A DNA stretch of 43,752 nucleotides from Treponema sp. Lineage in GTDB: Bacteria; Spirochaetota; Spirochaetia; Treponematales; Treponemataceae. Location of the stretch: positions 1-43,752 of the forward strand of contig JAEDCN010000018.1 in the NCBI GenBank assembly GCA_016294105.1, in the 5' to 3' direction. Made by a program: the position numbers and the translations under genes. Shown piece after piece: positions 40,153 through 43,752 of this stretch. Positions within the stretch are counted from its first letter, which is position 1. Each line of letters opens with the position of its first letter. A model generated the notes under the pieces. It was given only the letters and a program-made list of their open reading frames with translations, was not told the origin of the DNA and did not search any database.

Positions 40153-41181
40153 TCAGTAATAGTGATATTCACCACAGCTTTCGCAATAATATCCTTCATC
40201 GTCATCATAATAACTATAGTAATCGAAGAATTTTGTGGGACGTTCTAAGGATTTTAATCCAGTTTTTGGATACTTGATTATAAATGTTTCATCTGGTAAA
40301 TGAATGTTTGGATTGAAATTGTCTGTATCTGCAACATCTTCATAGTGCTTTTCAGAAATTATTCTGCCACTTGAATCTTTTTCGATTATGTTACGTTGAT
40401 CGGAAACTGGATCTTGGTCATCAATATCGTAATATTCAGTACCTCTGATTATGTAGTAATCATCGTCGTAGAATATTTCGTATTTCTCTTCATAGATGTT
40501 ATCTATTACCGTATAGAATTTTTCTGAGAAGATGTAATTGTATGTAGCATCAATTCTATTGCTATCATCGTATTCGACTTCAGTTACTGATTTTATGCCG
40601 TATTTCATACAATAAATTTTATTTACAAATTCTTTTTTTGATGTATCATAAAAATATGGTAGCGGATCTGAACATTTTAAAGCAGAGTAAATATCTCCAT
40701 TTACGTAATAGTTGCGGTAAAACCCATTATATCCAGCAGCTGTTTTTTTGATGTAGTATTCGTCATATAACCATTGTTCATCATCTTCTGTTGCATAACA
40801 TTTATAACTAGAATAATCGGAGGCATATTCATAGTTTAGAATTAACTCGCCATCACAATCTACCCATATATCTTGCACGATTAAAAGGTCGTTATTGAAG
40901 GTTCTTTCTCTATATTCTTCTATTTCTGTACCATCAGAAGTATATACGATTGTGTAGGTTTTGAGGTTTTTCCAATCGAAAACAGTATGTTCTAAAAGGA
41001 TATCTTCACCTTCGAGTAATTCTCCATAGTATTCATAAGAACCAGATTTAAAAACTTGAATTTGTTCTGGTTTCCCTTTTAGGTACTCAAAAATTTCTGA
41101 AATATGTAGTGAGCGTGGAGTCAAACCAAAACAAACTGTAATTGATAGAAAACAGAGAAGTAAACAAATATTCTTTTTCAT
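40153..41181 (-). CDS. Secreted Tyr/Asp-rich protein of unknown function
   Basis: The ATG at 41181 follows AAGGAG and opens a signal peptide (MKKNICLLLCFLSITVCFG). The mature protein of about 322 residues is rich in Tyr, Asp and Glu, with many repeated DDE/YY runs, and ends in YYCESCGEYHYY. I recognise no domain; some short stretches (ERTFNND, EEKYEIFYDDDYY) resemble repeat proteins of toxin-immunity or MORN type, but not clearly. It has a near-perfect promoter at 41225-41253 (TTGACA, 17 bp, TATAAT). It may be one of the accessory cassette genes of the integron-like region. Confidence 0.65.
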   Translation of the reverse strand: MKKNICLLLCFLSITVCFGLTPRSLHISEIFEYLKGKPEQIQVFKSGSYEYYGELLEGEDILLEHTVFDWKNLKTYTIVYTSDGTEIEEYRERTFNNDLLIVQDIWVDCDGELILNYEYASDYSSYKCYATEDDEQWLYDEYYIKKTAAGYNGFYRNYYVNGDIYSALKCSDPLPYFYDTSKKEFVNKIYCMKYGIKSVTEVEYDDSNRIDATYNYIFSEKFYTVIDNIYEEKYEIFYDDDYYIIRGTEYYDIDDQDPVSDQRNIIEKDSSGRIISEKHYEDVADTDNFNPNIHLPDETFIIKYPKTGLKSLERPTKFFDYYSYYDDDEGYYCESCGEYHYY

Positions 41182-41224
41182 TGTAATCTCCTTGCACTTG
41201 TTTGTAATTTTATCAATGACACTC

Positions 41225-41253
41225 ATTATACTATCAAAAAATTAATCTGTCAA
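41225..41253 (-). promoter_or_regulatory. Consensus sigma70-type promoter
   Basis: Minus-strand TTGACA (41248-41253), 17-bp spacer, TATAAT (41225-41230), reading into the Tyr/Asp-rich gene. Confidence 0.8.
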
Positions 41254-41265
41254 ATTAAATCATAG

Positions 41266-41720
41266 CACCCATACGAAAGTCTTTATGGAAATTCTTTAGG
41301 GAAGAGGGGGTGCGGGCGGCAGGAAAGATGCCGGTGTTCGGCCTCCTCAAGCGTGGCGGCAAGGTCGTCGTCAGGATGGTCAGCGACTGCTCAAGGGAAA
41401 GCCTCATGCCTAAATGCAAGGACTTGTGCTGGAGGGTCCCACAATCCACTCGGACGGCTAGTACGGCCTGATTGCCATGGGTACGACCACTGCCGTGTAT
41501 TTCTCAACCACAACGAGTTTGCCAGGAGGAAGAGCCATGTGAACGGGATAGAGAGTGCACAAACCTCTGGTTTGTCAGGAGCTTTGCTAAGCGCAGGCTT
41601 GCGAAATTCAACGGTTGCTCATCCGACAGATTCGTGGTATACTTGATGGAGTGCCAGTGGAGGTACAACCGCCGCAATGCCAATTTGGTCAGGGAACTGG
41701 CTAAAATACTGAAAAGATAC
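41266..41720 (+). pseudogene. IS1595-family transposase remnant, frameshifted (right copy)
   Basis: Plus-strand pieces of one transposase in different frames: EEGVRAAGKMPVFGLLKRGG, then IHSDG and YDHCRVFLNHNEFARRKSH, then FVRSFAKRRLAKFNG and VVYLMECQWRYNRR. These match the DDE region and C-terminus of IS1595/ISXO2 transposases. Several frameshifts and an in-frame stop prevent function. It is inserted against, and cuts off, the start of a signal-peptide gene on the opposite strand (41758). Confidence 0.75.
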
Positions 41721-41758
41721 GAGTCTAGAACCAATATTATAGAAATTAATTTTTTCAT
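41700..41758 (-). pseudogene. Truncated 5' end of a signal-peptide gene (disrupted cassette gene)
   Basis: An ATG at 41758 preceded by GGAGG opens MKKLISIILVLDSYLFSILAS, a typical signal peptide, after which the frame runs into the antisense of the IS1595 remnant. The leader sequence and first codons resemble those of the SH3-protein gene at 43616. I read it as a cassette gene cut short by the IS element. Confidence 0.6.
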
Positions 41759-41774
41759 ACATTTTCCTCCAAAA

Positions 41775-41801
41775 GCGCCCCAGTGCGGGCGTCCACATAA
41801 C
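41775..41801. repeat. 27-bp cassette-leader repeat, copy 1
   Basis: This 27-bp sequence is identical to 43631-43657. Read on the minus strand it is GTTATGTGGACGCCCG plus CACTGGGGCGC. It starts with the attC core GTTATGT and ends 17 bp ahead of the start codon of a signal-peptide gene in both places. Confidence 0.9.
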
Positions 41802-41857
41802 AACTGGTTGTACCGCAGGCAGCTTGACTGCCTGTCGGCTACGAACCTTTGTTATGT
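41795..41857 (-). other. Integron attC site
   Basis: A 63-bp imperfect palindrome with core ACATAAC (41857-41851 on the minus strand) and GTTATGT (41801-41795), as in R-box ends. Between them, GGTTCGTAGCCGACAGGCAG pairs with CTGCCTGCGGTACAACC, leaving three unpaired extra bases on one arm (C, G, A) and a short loop. This is the structure of integron attC sites (paired R and L boxes, extrahelical bases, terminal loop). It lies right after vapC and marks the end of the VapBC cassette. The orientation was inferred from the side of the extra bases. Confidence 0.8.
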
Positions 41858-41873
41858 GATTTTATTACACATA

Positions 41874-42278
41874 CTATTCTGATTCTTTCCAATTTACGAG
41901 ATGAATACCGTTTAGGTTTTGAAAATGCTTTGTATTGTTGGTAACGAGAACAGCATCTTTTACAATGGAAAATGAGCCGATGAGTATGTCGTCGTCATCA
42001 ATCGCAATTCCATGCTTCCGCAAGTCGGCATACTGGCGGGCGGCTTCTTTCAGAACGGACAAGTCCATATACACAATGCCACAGCGGTTTGCGAAAATCT
42101 CAAATCCGCCTTTCTGATTTTTAGGGTCAGAATATTCAAAGCCACGCAGAACCTCATAATAGACCAAATCGGGAATTTTTACGATATCAAAAGTATATGC
42201 ATTTTTGAATGAGGCGAGGACATTGGAATTGCCGTTCAGTAAATCGATAATTACATTCGTATCAAGGAAATAAGTCAT
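41874..42278 (-). CDS. vapC: VapC-type PIN-domain toxin
   Basis: A 134-residue PIN-domain ribonuclease. It starts with MTYFLDTNVIIDLLNG (Asp6, first metal ligand), and keeps YYEVLRG (Glu) and DDDDILIGS and LVTNNTKHF (acidic sites and end of the fold). The ATG at 42278 is supported by GGGAGAA upstream and by the 4-bp overlap with the antitoxin stop. VapC toxins cut tRNA or rRNA. Toxin-antitoxin pairs with their own promoter are frequent integron cassettes, and an attC site follows it. Confidence 0.92.
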   Translation of the reverse strand: MTYFLDTNVIIDLLNGNSNVLASFKNAYTFDIVKIPDLVYYEVLRGFEYSDPKNQKGGFEIFANRCGIVYMDLSVLKEAARQYADLRKHGIAIDDDDILIGSFSIVKDAVLVTNNTKHFQNLNGIHLVNWKESE

Positions 42279-42487
42279 GAGTTCTCCCTGAATTTCAATC
42301 CGCAGCAAGAACGCAGTTCGTCAGCCTCCGAATCATTTAGAGTACCGAAAATATTGTCCACAAATGAGAAATCAACATTCTGCCTTGCCTGATAAATGTT
42401 ACCGATTTTATCAAGATAAAGGAAAACTTCTTCAAGTGCCGTTTCAGGCAAAGTCTTTACTTTTTCCATTACCATTTCGTATGACAT
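42275..42487 (-). CDS. vapB: Antitoxin of the VapC pair
   Basis: A 70-residue protein whose stop overlaps the vapC start by 4 bp. The N-terminal half (VMEKVKTLPETALEEVFLYL) resembles the DUF2281-type antitoxins, and the rest probably wraps the toxin. GGAGG lies ahead of the ATG, with a TATAAT -10 at 42509-42514 nearby. It should neutralise VapC and may repress the pair's promoter. Confidence 0.8.
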   Translation of the reverse strand: MSYEMVMEKVKTLPETALEEVFLYLDKIGNIYQARQNVDFSFVDNIFGTLNDSEADELRSCCGLKFRENS

Positions 42488-42508
42488 ACCGCACCTCCAT
42501 TTAGTAGA

Positions 42509-42514
42509 ATTATA
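42509..42514 (-). promoter_or_regulatory. -10 box of the VapBC promoter
   Basis: TATAAT on the minus strand, about 22 bp upstream of the antitoxin start. I see no good -35 box at 17 bp. Confidence 0.4.
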
Positions 42515-42634
42515 GCATATTTTTGATTTTTTTGCTTTAAAATTGAAAAATATATGAAAAAATCAGGCTTGACATGATTTTTTGACAAAGCTTAAATACA
42601 ACCGCTTCTTCGTTCTAGCCCTAAAGTTCAATTA

Positions 42635-42667
42635 ATAATTTCAGCAAGCTCGACTTGCTGAAATTAT
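42635..42667 (-). terminator. Perfect 14-bp hairpin after the SH3-protein gene
   Basis: ATAATTTCAGCAAG (42635-42648) pairs fully with CTTGCTGAAATTAT (42654-42667), with a 5-nt loop. It lies 11 bp past the stop at 42678. It lacks a T-run and the GTTRRRY-type core of an attC site, so I call it a terminator-like hairpin. Confidence 0.5.
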
Positions 42668-42677
42668 GTTCCGTATT

Positions 42678-43616
42678 TTACTTCATCTCGTCGGCTTTTT
42701 TCTGGTGCTGCTCCATAATCGGATTCCAGTAGTCGTGGTATGATTTCATATAACCTTCGTTCAGGGAATTGTAAACTCCGAATCTGATGAACGAATCTTT
42801 CAGCCATGAAGCTCTTTCGCGGTATATTGAATCAAAAATGCTTTCGGAAGAATAGAAGACGAACATAAATCCTCTTATACTTGTATTAAACTGAGAACTG
42901 GTTTTATCAAAGTCTTTGAAGTTTTCTTCATTATCCAAAACTCCATAGCGGCAATCAGAAATATATCGCTGGCCGTTTATTGAAATAGAAAACTCTTCGA
43001 TATTTTCAATCTTGAAAGTCTCTGTGTTATATGCTGGCTCAATATCATCATCTCCCGCCATTACAAACTTAGATTTTACGGTTACAGACTTGTTTTTAAA
43101 ATCTGGCTTCCAGATTCCGAATCCACCTGCTCCCATTTCTTCAATATGCCTTTTAAAATCACCGCTTTCCTCAAAACAAAGAATTTCTCGATGTGAAGAA
43201 TCACTGTCCTCAATCCAATTACATTTTGACAAAAAGTTTCGGAAATCATTTTCTGTCCATTGTTTTGGCAAAAATTCAGGATTTTTGTTTGAAAGATAGC
43301 CGCCGAAAACCCAACCGTACTCCTGATTATAACCATGCCATTCGTATCTCGGAATCAGAATCTCCACCCACGGAGCCGTGATTCCTTCAATCGTTTCTTC
43401 CCTGCCGATTGCCACGACCTTGACGGAAAGCCTGTGCGGAAGTCCGCAAAGCCTGTTGGATTTGAGTGAGGGCTTATCCCGCACGCGTAGCCCCTCCGCC
43501 GAATCAACATACACTGTGTCTACAACCTTGCCGTTCTCGTAAAAGCGGTTCTTGTCCGCGAATGATGAGGCAACCAAAACTGTTAAACTAAATAATATAC
43601 AAATTAATTTTTTCAT
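42678..43616 (-). CDS. Secreted protein with N-terminal SH3-like (SH3b) domain
   Basis: The ATG at 43616 opens a signal peptide (MKKLICILFSLTVLVASSFA). It is followed by a bacterial SH3-type domain (about 28-105: VDSAEGLRVRDKPSLKSNR, then PWVEIL and YGWVFGGYLS), used elsewhere for binding cell-wall or peptide ligands. The remaining 205 residues are of no family I recognise. The product of 312 residues is probably periplasmic. The Shine-Dalgarno (AAGG) is weak. Its 27-bp leader and first codons match those of the truncated gene at 41758, so it appears to be an integron cassette gene. Confidence 0.8.
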   Translation of the reverse strand: MKKLICILFSLTVLVASSFADKNRFYENGKVVDTVYVDSAEGLRVRDKPSLKSNRLCGLPHRLSVKVVAIGREETIEGITAPWVEILIPRYEWHGYNQEYGWVFGGYLSNKNPEFLPKQWTENDFRNFLSKCNWIEDSDSSHREILCFEESGDFKRHIEEMGAGGFGIWKPDFKNKSVTVKSKFVMAGDDDIEPAYNTETFKIENIEEFSISINGQRYISDCRYGVLDNEENFKDFDKTSSQFNTSIRGFMFVFYSSESIFDSIYRERASWLKDSFIRFGVYNSLNEGYMKSYHDYWNPIMEQHQKKADEMK

Positions 43617-43630
43617 ACTTTTCAAACCTT

Positions 43631-43657
43631 GCGCCCCAGTGCGGGCGTCCACATAAC
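43631..43657. repeat. 27-bp cassette-leader repeat, copy 2
   Basis: Identical to 41775-41801. On the minus strand it begins with the attC-like core GTTATGT. Upstream of it no matching inverse core (ACATAAC) or palindromic arm is seen in the 95 bp to the window edge, so this copy could abut an attI site rather than an attC site. Confidence 0.85.
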
Positions 43658-43752
43658 ATAATTTCTCCGTATCAGTTGTAAGAAGTTTACACTGCAAAAA
43701 AGTACAGTTTACAAGGGACTACACAGGGTAGGTATCTGACGGGAGGGGTGCC
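43658..43752. other. Right-edge sequence, possible attI-proximal region
   Basis: No gene is seen. A weak promoter-like pair on the minus strand (TTGTAA 43709-43714, TGTAAA 43686-43691, 17-bp spacer) could drive the SH3-protein gene. The last bases (GACGGGAGGGGTGCC) resemble the outer arm of the hairpin element at 17342-17432. Confidence 0.35.

Noticed and set aside
40054..40248. 64-codon plus-strand frame with a hydrophobic end
   Set aside because: It overlaps the 3' end of the secreted Tyr/Asp-rich gene antisense, lacks a ribosome site and spans a hairpin.
42635..42667. The perfect hairpin after the SH3-protein gene as a second attC site
   Set aside because: It lacks a GTTRRRY-type core and extrahelical bases, so a terminator-like role is more likely.

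Overview
The window looks like a spirochaete chromosome segment, most likely Treponema or a close relative. The evidence is a low-to-mid GC content, spirochaete-type lipoprotein signal peptides, a long-form GlyA, an mglB-mglA-mglC sugar transporter, and a C25 peptidase carrying cadherin-like beta-sandwich repeats. I could run no database search, so this assignment is an inference from protein features.

Layout. 1-5.46 kb is an accessory region of more GC-rich genes. It holds a lipoprotein resembling the IgG-cleaving cysteine protease IdeS, a gingipain-like C25 lipoprotein protease, and several decayed fragments, including an IS1595-type transposase. 5.46-39.7 kb is mostly housekeeping DNA: an E2-like acyltransferase-fold protein, a tRNA-dihydrouridine synthase, a diguanylate cyclase, a small redox group (C_GCAxxG protein, Mrp ATPase, hemerythrin), fhs, a serine hydrolase, an MFS transporter, glyA behind a ZTP-type riboswitch, apt, a two-gene Gtr-type glycosyltransferase operon, tyrA-aroF behind an attenuator, the mgl operon and argD. 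Small accessory inserts interrupt it: a MazEF pair, a gene with a G-run frameshift beside an XRE regulator, and a DUF4160/DUF2442 pair inserted at the start of an EAL-domain gene with an 82-bp duplication. A lone 5S rRNA gene with its own promoter lies at 39.85 kb. 40.1-43.75 kb is AT-rich accessory DNA. It contains a secreted Tyr/Asp-rich protein, a second IS1595 remnant in the opposite orientation, a well-formed integron attC site, a VapBC-like toxin-antitoxin pair and an SH3-domain secreted protein, and reads as part of an integron cassette array.

How the genes work together. fhs and glyA (with the ZTP switch) supply one-carbon units, and apt salvages adenine. aroF and tyrA form one transcript that starts with a 42-residue leader peptide containing FNFGFYYYYYW, followed by alternative hairpins and a U-run terminator. 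This is a textbook attenuator layout, and its leader ORF appears to begin at the transcription start itself. The same arrangement (consensus -35/-10 with the start codon 6-7 nt after the -10) recurs at dus, apt, the E2-like gene and the MFS gene, and nearly so at the IdeS-like gene, so leaderless transcripts seem common here. The GGDEF and EAL proteins would make and degrade cyclic di-GMP.

The observations most worth following up are the aromatic attenuator, the integron attC site and cassette array, the IdeS-like protease, the recurring leaderless promoters, and the G-tract frameshift gene.
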